Virus record (IMG/VR): IMGVR_UViG_3300046538_000290
Span: 1 to 37,318 of that record
Source of the DNA: a virus
Length of the DNA stretch: 37,318 nt
Direction: 5' to 3' (one strand)
Shown here: in pieces, positions 24,151-32,513 of the stretch
Layout of the letters: the number at the start of each line of letters is the position of its first letter
How positions within the stretch are numbered: the first letter of the stretch is position 1
Notes under the pieces: generated by a model
The model's database searches: none
Seen by the model: only the letters and a program-made list of their open reading frames with translations
What the model was told of the DNA's origin: nothing
Position numbers and translations under genes: made by a program

Positions 24151-24671
24151 TCAAACTCAAATTGCCGTTCTGGCTGGAAGGCACCGAACTGTCGAAGCTA
24201 ACCGCCGCCGCCCAGGCCTGGTGGGAAACCGTCACCGGCTGGCTGCGCTGGCCATACCTGCAAATCGATCCGGACACCTGCCACCTGACCATCCTGGAGC
24301 TGTGGGCATGGCAGCGCGACGTCACGCGCTTCAAAGGCGAGCCCGAGGCTTTGTTCCGCCTGCGGGTGAAGTACGCCTTTATCAACTCCGTGGACGCCGG
24401 CAGCACCGCCGGCATGAAGCGCATTTTCGAGCGCCTGGGCGTGGGTTACGTCGAGATCGAGGAACGCCAGCCCGACCGGGATTGGGACGTGATCCTGCTC
24501 AAATTCAGCAATGCCCAACTGTCGCTCAACCCGGAGTTGCTGCGCGTGTTGATCCAGCAATATGGCCGCACCTGCCGGCGCTATGACTTCGTGACCATCA
24601 CCCCCGTGGCGCTGCCAATCGCCTTGATCGACTTTAACGACGACCAGCAAACGCTGGTTGCCAGCCTGTAG
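24147..24671 (+). CDS. I: Baseplate/tail protein, gpI-like
   Basis: 174-residue tail protein in the gpI position, directly after gpJ with GTG start overlapping its stop. It is rich in Trp and Leu (LPFWLEGTELSKLTAAAQAWWETVTGWLRWPYLQIDPDTCHLTILELWAWQRDV) with a conserved FRLRVKYAFINSVDAGSTAGMKRIFERLGV segment. P2 gpI links baseplate and tail fibre. Its C-terminus resembles DUF2313-like tail proteins, but the identification rests mainly on context and the RLRVKYA segment. Confidence 0.83.
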   Translation: MIKLKLPFWLEGTELSKLTAAAQAWWETVTGWLRWPYLQIDPDTCHLTILELWAWQRDVTRFKGEPEALFRLRVKYAFINSVDAGSTAGMKRIFERLGVGYVEIEERQPDRDWDVILLKFSNAQLSLNPELLRVLIQQYGRTCRRYDFVTITPVALPIALIDFNDDQQTLVASL

Positions 24672-24680
24672 GAGCGCACC

Positions 24681-26339
24681 GTGAGCGCCAATATCACCTT
24701 GGCCGGCGAAAGCCTGATTGCCCTCAAGCAAAGCCAGAAAAAGCCGCTGATCATCAGCAAATTCATATTCGCCAACGTGCCCGGGCTCGACCCTGTGGCG
24801 CCACTCGATCGCGCTGCCGGCAAGCCACCGGCGGAACAGATCGTCCACGTCTACAGCATCCCCGCGCAAAACGCCGGCTACGTGAACCCCAACCAGGTGG
24901 TGTACAGCGCCCAGCTGGGCTCGGACATTGGCGACTGGGATTTCAACTGGGTCGGCCTCGAGGACGAAGAAGGCGTGCTGTTCGCCGTGTCGTCCGTGCC
25001 TTTGCAGCAGAAGCGCAGGAACATTCCACCGCTGCAGATCGGCAACAACGTCACCCGCAACTTCCTGGTGGCGTTCGATGGAGCCCTAGCGCTGACCGGC
25101 GTCACCATCGACGCCAGCACCTGGCAGCATGACTTTACCGTGCGCCTGGCCGGCATCGATGAGCGCGCGCGTATGAGCAATCGAACGCTGTATGGTCGGG
25201 CGTGTTTTTTCAGTGGTTCGCTGACCTTTGAAAAAGTTGGTAGCAGCTTTCAGATTCGACCAGGAGGGGCCTACATAGAAGGCATTCGGGTGGCCCTGGC
25301 CGAACCGTTCGTGGTCACCGGTGTTATCCCCGTGGGCAAAGTCTGGTTGGACGTCTGCCTGGAGCGCCAATTCAATGACCGGGTGGCCAGCTGGAAAGTG
25401 GTATACGGCGATCAGGTGGATTACACCGATGCCGCCGGCGTCCCCCATTACTGCGTACCCATTGCCGATTACATCTCGTCGAGCCAGATCGTGGACTTGC
25501 GACCGGCTGAGCCGGCCGCTGGCCCCTTGATTCAGTATTTTGCAGCGCGCAACGGCGACTACGAGAATCTGCGCGCCCGTGCGACGACCAAGGAAGACGT
25601 GGACCTGGGCAATTTGCCCAACGCCAAAAGCGATGACCCGGCGACCAACAGCAGCGAGATCCTGGCCACCACCGCCGCGCTGAACAAACTGCAACAGCAA
25701 GTCGGCGATTCGATGACCGGGATGGTTTCCGCTTTCGCGATGAAAGTAGCGCCCACGGGCTGGTTGACCTGTAACGGCGCGGTGGTGTCCCGCACCAGCT
25801 TCGCCAGCCTCTTTGCCCGCATCGGTACGACGTTCGGCGCCGGCGACGGCGTGAATACCTTCGCCTTGCCTGATTTGCGCGGCCTGGTCCCTCGGGGCTG
25901 GGACGATGGTCGCGGGCTGGACCCGAGCCGTGTGTTCGGCTCGTTCCAAGACATGATGCTGCAGTCCCACGCGCACACGGCTACGGCTGCTGCCGTAGGG
26001 GACCACATTCACTCTGCCTGGACTGATGCCCAGGGCAACCACGTCCACAGTGCTTGGACCGACGCCCAAGGCTCCCACAACCATAGTGCCCCGAGCGCGC
26101 CAGGTATCGGCCAAGGTTCAGGCGGCGCTAACAGTGTTCAACAGTCCGGTGGTGCGCACGAAACGTCATGGGCCGGGAACCACGCGCATAACGTCGGCAT
26201 CGGCGCCGCCGGTAGCCATGGGCACAACGTCGGCATTGGGGCCGCTGGTAACCACACCCACGCCCTGACGGTCGCCGCCGCTGGCGGCACCGAAACCCGT
26301 CCGAAGAACTTGGCCCTTCTTTTCTGCATCAAATATTGA
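24681..26339 (+). CDS. H: Tail fibre protein (DUF3751 N-terminus, collar domain, HxH repeats)
   Basis: 552-residue fibre with GTG start and GGAGCG nine bases upstream. The N-terminal part (ANITLAGESLIALKQSQKKPLIISKFIFANVPGLDP) matches the DUF3751 baseplate-binding domain, and the middle has ENLRARATTKEDVDLGNLPNAKSDDP, a shaft segment. A collar domain (MKVAPTGWLTCNGAVVSRTSFASLFARIGTTFGAGDGVNTFALPDLRGLVPRGWD) leads to a tip of HxH pairs (HIH, HVH, HNH, HAH, HGH, HTH) in tandem units of 12 residues. T4 fibre tips use HxH motifs to bind iron. The tip probably contacts the receptor. It ends RPKNLALLFCIKY, as tail collar proteins do. Confidence 0.9.
   Translation: MSANITLAGESLIALKQSQKKPLIISKFIFANVPGLDPVAPLDRAAGKPPAEQIVHVYSIPAQNAGYVNPNQVVYSAQLGSDIGDWDFNWVGLEDEEGVLFAVSSVPLQQKRRNIPPLQIGNNVTRNFLVAFDGALALTGVTIDASTWQHDFTVRLAGIDERARMSNRTLYGRACFFSGSLTFEKVGSSFQIRPGGAYIEGIRVALAEPFVVTGVIPVGKVWLDVCLERQFNDRVASWKVVYGDQVDYTDAAGVPHYCVPIADYISSSQIVDLRPAEPAAGPLIQYFAARNGDYENLRARATTKEDVDLGNLPNAKSDDPATNSSEILATTAALNKLQQQVGDSMTGMVSAFAMKVAPTGWLTCNGAVVSRTSFASLFARIGTTFGAGDGVNTFALPDLRGLVPRGWDDGRGLDPSRVFGSFQDMMLQSHAHTATAAAVGDHIHSAWTDAQGNHVHSAWTDAQGSHNHSAPSAPGIGQGSGGANSVQQSGGAHETSWAGNHAHNVGIGAAGSHGHNVGIGAAGNHTHALTVAAAGGTETRPKNLALLFCIKY
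26004..26252 (+). repeat. Two sets of 36-bp tandem repeats in the fibre tip
   Basis: Units at 26004-26039 and 26040-26075 (HxHSAWTDAQG) and at 26181-26216 and 26217-26252 (HxHNVGIGAAG), each 36 bp. The copies differ mostly at third codon positions, so the protein repeat is kept while the DNA drifts. They are coding repeats, not a CRISPR array. Confidence 0.8.
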
Positions 26340-26347
26340 GATCGAAC

Positions 26348-27055
26348 ATGACTGACAAACTCGTCTACCAGACGGACCACCTGGGCGTTTACATCGGCGC
26401 GGTGGAGGCCTACGAATCGCCCTTGGAGCCGGGGGTGTACCTGATTCCCGGCGGCTGTGTGGAAACCCCGCCACCGGTGATTCCTGAACACAAAGTCGCC
26501 TGGTGGAATGGCCAGTCCTGGCTGCTGGTGGACTACTTCGGCGGTGTGGTGGTCTACAGCATCGACACCAGCGAGGCGCGAACCCTTGAAGGCTTTGAAC
26601 CGCTTCCGGCCGGTTACACCCTGAAAAAACCGGGACCGAACCAGATCTGGAAGGACGGCGAATGGGTTGACGATATCGACGCCGTGCTGGCCGTACTGCA
26701 TGACAACAAACAGCAGGCGATCGACGCCGCATACAGCCAGTACATCGCCGGCGGCTTCAATTCGGATGCGCTGGGAGAGCTGCACCGCTACAGCAGCGCG
26801 ATCGATGACCAGGTGGATTTAAACGGCCAGGTGCTGCTGGGGCTGGATGACGTCTACCCCTGCTATGACGTTGACCAGGTGAAAGCCTTTCGACGGCATA
26901 CCATCGCCCAGCTACAGAAGGTCAGCCAGGACCTGGTGCGCTTCAAACAGGCCGCCATGCAGCACGCCGACAGTCTCAGGCAGACCCTGGCCAAGGCCCT
27001 GGACGACAAGGACCTGCAGGCCATGAAAGCCATTACTTGGACGCCGCCGGCATGA
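26348..27055 (+). CDS. Tail fibre assembly-type protein (DUF4376-like)
   Basis: 235-residue protein following the tail fibre gene, the place of fibre assembly chaperones. The N-terminal half (YIGAVEAYESPLEPGVYLIPGGCVETPPPVIPEHKVAWWNGQSWLLVDYF) resembles fibre-assembly proteins, and the second half (AVLAVLHDNKQQAIDAAYSQYIAGGFNSDALGELHRYSS) the DUF4376 domain. It probably helps fold or trimerise the fibre. The ATG at 26348 is chosen; a TTG-type start four codons earlier is unlikely. It overlaps the next gene by four bases. Confidence 0.82.
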   Translation: MTDKLVYQTDHLGVYIGAVEAYESPLEPGVYLIPGGCVETPPPVIPEHKVAWWNGQSWLLVDYFGGVVVYSIDTSEARTLEGFEPLPAGYTLKKPGPNQIWKDGEWVDDIDAVLAVLHDNKQQAIDAAYSQYIAGGFNSDALGELHRYSSAIDDQVDLNGQVLLGLDDVYPCYDVDQVKAFRRHTIAQLQKVSQDLVRFKQAAMQHADSLRQTLAKALDDKDLQAMKAITWTPPA

Positions 27056-27975
27056 CCTGGGCACCGGTGACCATGCGCTGGCCAGAACAGGCCACGCAAT
27101 GGATGGGTGGCCTGACGGCCGCCAAGGATCTGGCCGGCGGCGAGCTGGCCAGCACGGCCCAGCGCCTGGCTGGCCTCGAGGGCTTGGCCAGCACCAACCC
27201 GGGGCCGGTCGGTGATGCGGCCAAAGGCGCGATTGCCGCCGGGCGGGCGGCCTTGGCCGAGCAGTTGGGCCAGGCGCCGTCGTGCCTCGTGGTGACGCCG
27301 TTTCAAAGCGGTATCGGCCAAGGAAAGGGCTATCAGCGTTTTCTGTCGGCCCCCAACGTCCTGGAACACCTGGCCAAGAAACTGGAGGACGTCACCGACA
27401 CTGGGCGCCCGGCCGGGCCGCAATACGCACTGTCGATTTTGTTCCTGGGCACGCGCCTGGAACAGCTGGCCAGCAGCCTTTCACGGTTCAACGCCTTGCT
27501 GCCGATTCCCGACCTGGTGCGCACCGAGCGCCGCGCCCAGCACCTGACGAAGCTGGAAACCGAAAAGTGGGAGATCCCCGGCGCCGGTCCATTGCCGCGC
27601 TGGCAAGCGTTGCCCCTGGAGCGCTGCACGGTGGTCAAGGCCGCCAAGCAATCCATGACCGGCCAACTGGCGGTGCTGGAGAGCTACGCGGCCGACAGCT
27701 CGCCGCTGGGTGATCTGGCCGCGTTGGCGACCCGCAAAGCTGCCCAGCAGCAGGGCCGGGATCAGCAGCTGGCTGACCTGAAAGACCTGCTGGCTGGGGG
27801 AAACCCTGAGGTCAGTATGCGGGCTCGCCTGATCGGCCCCGGCAACAGCAGCGAGTTGCGCCGCGAGCTGCTGGCCGGCGATGCCCCGGGGCATGAATGG
27901 GTGCTGTGCGCCGGCCTGATGCTGGTTGGCTCGAAAGAAGGGCTGAGTTTTGTCCAGGAGCTGGTGGGCCTATGA
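27052..27975 (+). CDS. Conserved phage tail-region protein of unknown function
   Basis: 307-residue protein that I do not recognise by motif. It is Ala/Leu/Gly-rich and helical with segments such as LTAAKDLAGGELASTAQRLAGLEGLA and LAKKLEDVTDTGRPAGPQYALSILFLG, and a C-terminal PGHEWVLCAGLMLVGSKEGLSF. The position, between the fibre assembly gene and a baseplate complex gene with four-base overlaps on both sides, suggests a tail or baseplate part. Related proteins occur at the same place in HP1-like Pseudomonas prophages. No enzyme or membrane motif is visible. Confidence 0.75.
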   Translation: MTWAPVTMRWPEQATQWMGGLTAAKDLAGGELASTAQRLAGLEGLASTNPGPVGDAAKGAIAAGRAALAEQLGQAPSCLVVTPFQSGIGQGKGYQRFLSAPNVLEHLAKKLEDVTDTGRPAGPQYALSILFLGTRLEQLASSLSRFNALLPIPDLVRTERRAQHLTKLETEKWEIPGAGPLPRWQALPLERCTVVKAAKQSMTGQLAVLESYAADSSPLGDLAALATRKAAQQQGRDQQLADLKDLLAGGNPEVSMRARLIGPGNSSELRRELLAGDAPGHEWVLCAGLMLVGSKEGLSFVQELVGL

Positions 27976-28520
27976 CGCTGCTACTCGACGGCCACAAGGT
28001 CCAGGGCAAGAACCTCAAGGTCACCGCTAACCTGCGTATCGAAAGCGGCGACATGTCCGGCCAGACCAGCAACACCGACAAGGCCCACAAAGGCTTTAAG
28101 CCCAAGACGCTGACCGTCTCGTTGATGATTCCGTTTGTGGATAAGTCCCAACTGGTCGATCTGATGCGCCTGGCCGAAGCCACTGCCGGCGGCGGCCAGT
28201 TGCATCTGTACCGCATCGTCAACGATTCGGCCGAGGTCTTCGGCGTCCGCCAGGTCGAGTTTTCCGACGGCATCAGCGCCCGCGAGGACGACTCGCTGCG
28301 CTCCTGGCTGGTCCAGTTCACGCTGAGCGAGCGCGAATCGAACCCGGAAAAGGTCGAAGGCCGACGCGCCGGCAATAAGGTCAACGCCCAGGGCGCCCCG
28401 GGTAGCGAGGTCGGAAGCGGGGGTGGGACGGATGCAACCAGCGACAACCCGGCGCTGAGCGGTTTTGAAAAGGTGCTAGGCCGCGTGGACAAGTGGCTGG
28501 GCGGGAGTGAGCCGACATGA
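27972..28520 (+). CDS. Baseplate complex protein (putative)
   Basis: 182-residue protein with a beta-rich core (MTLLLDGHKVQGKNLKVTANLRIESGDMSGQTSNTDKAHKGFKPKTLTVSLMIPF), a VDKSQLVDLMRLAEATAGGGQLHLYRI helix region and a Gly/Ser-rich C-terminal linker. The pattern is like gpX/LysM-type hub proteins that sit upstream of gpD genes. Four-base overlaps with both neighbours couple it to the D-like gene. Role inferred from context: a baseplate hub or tube-junction part. The longer upstream reading frame does not fit. Confidence 0.7.
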   Translation: MTLLLDGHKVQGKNLKVTANLRIESGDMSGQTSNTDKAHKGFKPKTLTVSLMIPFVDKSQLVDLMRLAEATAGGGQLHLYRIVNDSAEVFGVRQVEFSDGISAREDDSLRSWLVQFTLSERESNPEKVEGRRAGNKVNAQGAPGSEVGSGGGTDATSDNPALSGFEKVLGRVDKWLGGSEPT

Positions 28521-29221
28521 AGCTGCATAAGATTCTGGCAATCAATGGCGCGCCGATCGCCCTGGTGAAAGACGACGTTCGGCTGGACGCCACCAGTCCC
28601 GGTCGGGCGACGTTCACCATCCAATCCGCGGTGCCGGTGAAAGGCCTGGTGACGCTGGACATCGGCTACAACGAAGGCCCCCTGCAACGGCACTTCATTG
28701 GCTACGTCGAGCGCTGCACCGCCGCCAACGCCGTCGAGCAGGTGCTGTTCTGTCGCGAGCTGGCCGCCGTCCTGGCCAACCCGCTGCCGCTGAACCTGCG
28801 CCATGTCGATTTGCGCGCCGTGTTGGCTGAGGTCAGTGAACAGACCGGCCTGCGCTTTCGCGTGCCCGATCGGCCCTACGCTAGCGTTAAGGCGCCGTTC
28901 TTTTACAGCCTGGCCGCCGGCTATCAGGCGATGGACAGTCTGGCCCGGGTATTCAGCATTCCCGACTTCACCTGGCAGCAGCAGGGCAACGGGGAAGTAT
29001 TCGTAGGCAGCTGGGCCGACAGTTTTTTCGGCGCCCGTGCGCCGCTTCAGATCCCCACGGAGCTGTTCGACGGCTACCAGGGCAACCAGAGCGCGATGGT
29101 CGCGGCCCTTCCCGGGTTGCGACCAGGTGCAACGATCAACCAAGGCGAGCGAGTCACCAGCGTGGCGCTCGCCAATGACCAGATGGCTATCCGATGGAAG
29201 ACGCAATCCGCCGCAGCGTAG
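28517..29221 (+). CDS. D: Late control protein D-like (baseplate hub)
   Basis: 234-residue protein of the gpD / late control D group, part of the baseplate hub on which the spike sits. Marks are the ALVKDDVRLDATSPGRATFTIQS start, LDIGYNEGPLQRHFIGYVERC and LPLNLRHVDLRAVLAEVSEQTGLRFRVPD, the DUF2126-like hub segment with the ALAGYQAMDSLARVFSIPDFTWQQQGNGEVFVG region. It is shorter than P2 gpD (387 residues) because hub and spike functions are shared with the next gene. It overlaps that gene by 28 bases. Confidence 0.83.
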   Translation: MKLHKILAINGAPIALVKDDVRLDATSPGRATFTIQSAVPVKGLVTLDIGYNEGPLQRHFIGYVERCTAANAVEQVLFCRELAAVLANPLPLNLRHVDLRAVLAEVSEQTGLRFRVPDRPYASVKAPFFYSLAAGYQAMDSLARVFSIPDFTWQQQGNGEVFVGSWADSFFGARAPLQIPTELFDGYQGNQSAMVAALPGLRPGATINQGERVTSVALANDQMAIRWKTQSAAA

Positions 29222-30171
29222 AGCGGCAATTTCCCGAACTCACCGGCGGCTACCACCTGCCGCGCTTTGCCCGGGTTATCGCCGTGGCCGATGCCCCGGC
29301 CGGCGCCGGGATCTGCGACGACTTCCGGCCGCGCTATGCGGTGGACATCGAAGTCCTCGGCCCGGACGGCGAGCCCGATCCGCAGCTGCCCCAGCTTGCC
29401 GGCGTGCCGTTGCCGCTGCCCACCGGTGGCGAGGAAATGGGCATCTACGCCTTTCCGGAGGAGGGCACCCAAGTGGTGGTGTGTTTCGCCTACGGCCTGC
29501 CGAACAAGCCCTACATCCAGACGATCCTGCCTCACGGCCTGAGCATGCCCAAGGTGCCGAAGGGCGATCAGGTGTGGCAGCACAGCGAAGCCGCCCAGCA
29601 GCGCGTCGACGCCGACGGTAACTGGCTGCGTCAGACCGATGGCAAGATCCAGGACAAGGCGATCGAACGTGAAGTGGAGGCCCTGGACAACCGCGAGCAG
29701 TTCCAGAACCACACGCAGACGATTAACGATCATTCGACCGAAACGGTGGGAGGCGTAAAGACAATCGAAGCCCTAGGCGCGCTGAAGCTGCTGTCGGGGG
29801 GATCCGTGAGTTTGGCGGCGGTGGATGATCTGCACCAGGCGACGGGCCGGGATCTGAACCTGGTAGTGGGGCAGAAGCATAACGCTGCAGTAGGTGGTGA
29901 CATGCAGGAGAAGATCCAGGGCGTGCGTAAAAGCGTCGCGGGGATCGGTCAGCGGCTGCAATCCCCCAAGACGTGGTTAGGTTCTGAGAAAGTGAATGTG
30001 TTGCAAGTGTTATGTGACGTGATCGCCCTGCTCGAGCAAATGAATACCCAACTAGTGGCACACACCCACGTACCAGGACCCATGCCGAGCCCAACCGATG
30101 CATCGGCATTCACAGTAGAGGCCGAAAAAGCTGCATTGTTATGGTCAGAATTGAAGGCGATCACGCTTTAG
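29194..30171 (+). CDS. V: Baseplate spike/assembly protein V-like
   Basis: 325-residue protein with an OB-fold-like domain (RVIAVADAPAGAGICDDFRPRYAVDIEVLGPDGEPDPQLPQLAGVPLPLPTGGEEMGIYAFPEEGTQVVVCFAYGLPNKPYIQTILPHGL) typical of the Gp5/V spike, then a repetitive beta-helix part (ETVGGVKTIEALGALKLLSGGSVSLAAVDDLHQATGRDLNLVVGQ) and the end VAHTHVPGPMPSPTDA with an HTH motif. It should form the membrane-piercing tip. It is the last gene of the late operon and converges with the RloB-like gene 14 bases away. Its start within gpD is by frame; no separate ribosome-binding site is seen. Confidence 0.87.
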   Translation: MEDAIRRSVERQFPELTGGYHLPRFARVIAVADAPAGAGICDDFRPRYAVDIEVLGPDGEPDPQLPQLAGVPLPLPTGGEEMGIYAFPEEGTQVVVCFAYGLPNKPYIQTILPHGLSMPKVPKGDQVWQHSEAAQQRVDADGNWLRQTDGKIQDKAIEREVEALDNREQFQNHTQTINDHSTETVGGVKTIEALGALKLLSGGSVSLAAVDDLHQATGRDLNLVVGQKHNAAVGGDMQEKIQGVRKSVAGIGQRLQSPKTWLGSEKVNVLQVLCDVIALLEQMNTQLVAHTHVPGPMPSPTDASAFTVEAEKAALLWSELKAITL

Positions 30172-30185
30172 ATGTTTGTCAAAGT

Positions 30186-30845
30186 CTAAAGCTGTTCAGA
30201 CCATTTTTTGCCGTTTTGTACGATTTTTACTACCAATTCACCGACATTGGTTGATGGGCATCCCAGCGGGCAATTCTCAGCTTCTCTAGCGGAGTTCAAT
30301 GCTCGAGACCTATCAAGGGCTTCGGGAAACATATCCTTAATCATTTCAAAATCAATTATTGCCCTACTCTCATGATCATATTCAGGCATTTCCGTGTTAA
30401 GTCTTTTTTGTATGGCGTGTCGGCCATCTTGATTGCCATAATTCACTAGGTGGAGGAGCGGCCATAGTTCAAAGCAGGGGTTGGAGAATCCAACATCAAT
30501 GCCGCTTCCCAAAGCCTCATTTATAGCGCTCTCTATATTGTGGTGTTCATCACGATCAAAGACAGCCCAAACCCGAAAGCAGTGGTCGAAACTGTTTTTT
30601 GATTTTTTTCGTTTGGCGGTAAGCTCTTCTCTAAGTTGCTTAGCTTTTTGAACTATAGTGGTTGGCGCACCTGCGCCCGGTACAGTAAGGATTTTAACTA
30701 GCCCATTACCATAATAAAGAGCGCAGCTGTCGAAGTAGGCTGGCTCAGTATTGCTACCTTCACATACGATATGAATTTCAACTTTTGGGTCTACAGTGCT
30801 CGTGGACCGTTTAAGAGTCGGCGTAGCCGGCATTCTCCTAGCCAT
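30186..30845 (-). CDS. RloB family protein (AbiLii-like)
   Basis: 219-residue RloB-like protein. The N-terminal IHIVCEGSNTEPAYFDS and the internal RVWAVFDRDEHHN are the family marks; Glu29 with Asp97/Asp99 gives a TOPRIM-like acidic pattern, which suggests nuclease activity. A later conserved part has SNPCFELWPLLHLVNYGNQDGR. It lies two bases downstream of an ATPase of the ABC type, the pair seen in AbiL (AbiLi ATPase with AbiLii RloB). Base composition is visibly more AT-rich than the phage body and the gene runs against the late operon, so it is a moron of separate origin. The function in defence is by homology. Confidence 0.82.
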   Translation of the reverse strand: MARRMPATPTLKRSTSTVDPKVEIHIVCEGSNTEPAYFDSCALYYGNGLVKILTVPGAGAPTTIVQKAKQLREELTAKRKKSKNSFDHCFRVWAVFDRDEHHNIESAINEALGSGIDVGFSNPCFELWPLLHLVNYGNQDGRHAIQKRLNTEMPEYDHESRAIIDFEMIKDMFPEALDRSRALNSAREAENCPLGCPSTNVGELVVKIVQNGKKWSEQL

Positions 30846-30847
30846 GT

Positions 30848-32209
30848 TTACTCCTCGTGATCACCGGAGATCATGCCGATTTTTTTATAATCACTCTCGC
30901 TCATTCCGAACATAGGGACGGCGCCAAATCTACCGTCTATATAACCTTTTTCAAAGTTATCGTTGCTTCGACTTTTTATCGAGCTAAGCGAATATAAACT
31001 TGTGCAGCCAGTTTTGTCCTTCTCGACAAACCATACTTGATCTCTACGTAGCAGTCCTGTTGTTAGCATGCTGGTATCATGAGTGGTAAAAATCAACTGC
31101 GCATGACCGGGGTTTGTATCAGGGCGAGAAAAAAGACTAATAAGCTCTTTCGTTACCAGTGGATGAAGAGCGATGTTTAGTTCGTCTACTATTAACATGC
31201 CACCATTTCTAAGCTTGTCGAAGACGGGCCCCAACAATTGTAGAAGAGCTTTAGTTCCGGAGCTCTCGCTTTCCAGTTTTATTGGATAGTTTTTGCCATC
31301 TTTTCCAGTGTGAAATATTTTGGCTTCAGTTTTTTCTAGGAATTCATCAAACTTTATATCGGTTGAGGCATGCTTTGAAATAAACTGCTCAAACTCTTGA
31401 ATCATGAGCTTCGTTTTTTCAGTAGTCGGCTTTTTGGAAAATTGAATGTCGGCAATGCCAATGTCTGCCGCTCGCATGAAACTAGTGGCCATCTTCCTTT
31501 GTTGTTCATCGATGTTGAAGTAAGCATGCATCTGCTTGCTTAAAAGTGCGCTGTCGTCTATAGAGTCCAGTCTTTTTGAAACTCCAGAGGAAAAGTACTC
31601 GTAAATTAATGATAGGTGAGGGTGAGAGTTTTGCGCCGCTGCGGAAATGAAAAGGCTATTGTCTCGAACAAATTTAGAAATTGCTTTGTTGTCGCCTTTT
31701 AGGTTTTTCCCAAAATAGAAAACCTCTTTCTCGGTCGCATCTCTGTGAAATAGAACGCTACGAGATTGACGCTGTGTACCTATGGGGAAAGAATACAGCC
31801 ATTCGCTATTTATTATCTCTCCGTCCAGAGTGAATCCATAGTGATAACGAGTGCCATCTAATACAAAGTCAGCATCATATCGGGAGGGTGTGTGTCGAGA
31901 TTCATCATCTAAAAGAAATGGTTTATATGGTGTTCCGTGTCTCGTCGACTTCGCATTATGAGAATCTCTAATGGCCGCGACAAAGAACTCTAAGGCTCTT
32001 AGTACCGTAGATTTACCGGCGGCATTTGCGCCGTATACTGCGACTACAGGAACCGCAACTATATTTTTTTTTGTGCTGTCAATCGAGTCAGGGCTTTCGC
32101 CGACCTGAAGGAGTCCTTCTGTGGCGTCTTTGAGCGACGTTGCCATAAGGGACAGCTCTTGGTAATCACGTATGGATAGGTGATTAGCAGTGCCAAATCT
32201 AAGGAGCAT
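30848..32209 (-). CDS. ABC/SMC-type AAA ATPase (AbiLi-like)
   Basis: 453-residue ATPase with Walker A GANAAGKST (60-68), a signature-like SSGTK (316-320), Walker B LIVDE (339-343) and the H-loop TTHD (375-378), the set of ABC-type AAA_15/21 ATPases found in anti-phage systems. The N-terminus MLLRFGTANHLSIRDYQELS is usual for the group. It is the first gene of a two-gene unit with RloB; GAGG stands seven bases before the ATG. In such systems the ATPase senses infection and unleashes its toxic partner. Likely an AbiL-type system, with PARIS or other OLD-like pairs as alternatives, but the RloB partner argues for AbiL. AT-rich like its partner. Confidence 0.85.
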   Translation of the reverse strand: MLLRFGTANHLSIRDYQELSLMATSLKDATEGLLQVGESPDSIDSTKKNIVAVPVVAVYGANAAGKSTVLRALEFFVAAIRDSHNAKSTRHGTPYKPFLLDDESRHTPSRYDADFVLDGTRYHYGFTLDGEIINSEWLYSFPIGTQRQSRSVLFHRDATEKEVFYFGKNLKGDNKAISKFVRDNSLFISAAAQNSHPHLSLIYEYFSSGVSKRLDSIDDSALLSKQMHAYFNIDEQQRKMATSFMRAADIGIADIQFSKKPTTEKTKLMIQEFEQFISKHASTDIKFDEFLEKTEAKIFHTGKDGKNYPIKLESESSGTKALLQLLGPVFDKLRNGGMLIVDELNIALHPLVTKELISLFSRPDTNPGHAQLIFTTHDTSMLTTGLLRRDQVWFVEKDKTGCTSLYSLSSIKSRSNDNFEKGYIDGRFGAVPMFGMSESDYKKIGMISGDHEE

Positions 32210-32513
32210 CTTGATACCTCTAAAACGCTTTTTAGGCGTATTTTTGCAAATTCTTAGCTTAGGAGACTACCTAGCGTCGATGCAGGGTGCAACAAGAGAT
32301 TCGTTTGCCCAGACGACGAGTAGGAGCTAGCTGGACTGATCAATCCTATACTCCGCGCTGACGGATTCAGTATGTGCGTAGGGACGAACCCAAGGCTGCC
32401 CCTGCTGCCCACGTTGTCTCTTACCTAGATTCATATGTAGGCCTGCGTGAGCGCTGGGGGATCTACCAAAGCAAAGGTTCTAGACGGGAGATAGATGCTC
32501 ATCACTCCTTGAG
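32210..32513. other. Promoter region of the ATPase-RloB pair and gap to HEPN gene
   Basis: About 300 bases without a gene. Near the ATPase start an inverted repeat CTAAAACGCTTTTTAG (32220-32235) lies in an AT-rich stretch, which may be an operator or attenuator for the pair. The rest shows no ORF or structure that I can support. Confidence 0.4.

Noticed and set aside
26004-26252. Possible CRISPR-like repeats
   Set aside because: They are adjacent in-frame coding repeats in the tail fibre without spacers, and no cas genes are present.
27812-29206. 464-codon open frame on the minus strand
   Set aside because: Antisense to three overlapping baseplate genes with family matches; no domain of its own.
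32284-32292. GGGTGCAAC, a 9-bp match to the dusA 5' end (2228-2236)
   Set aside because: Too short, no further similarity and no arm-type motifs nearby; the 36270 site is far better supported as attR.
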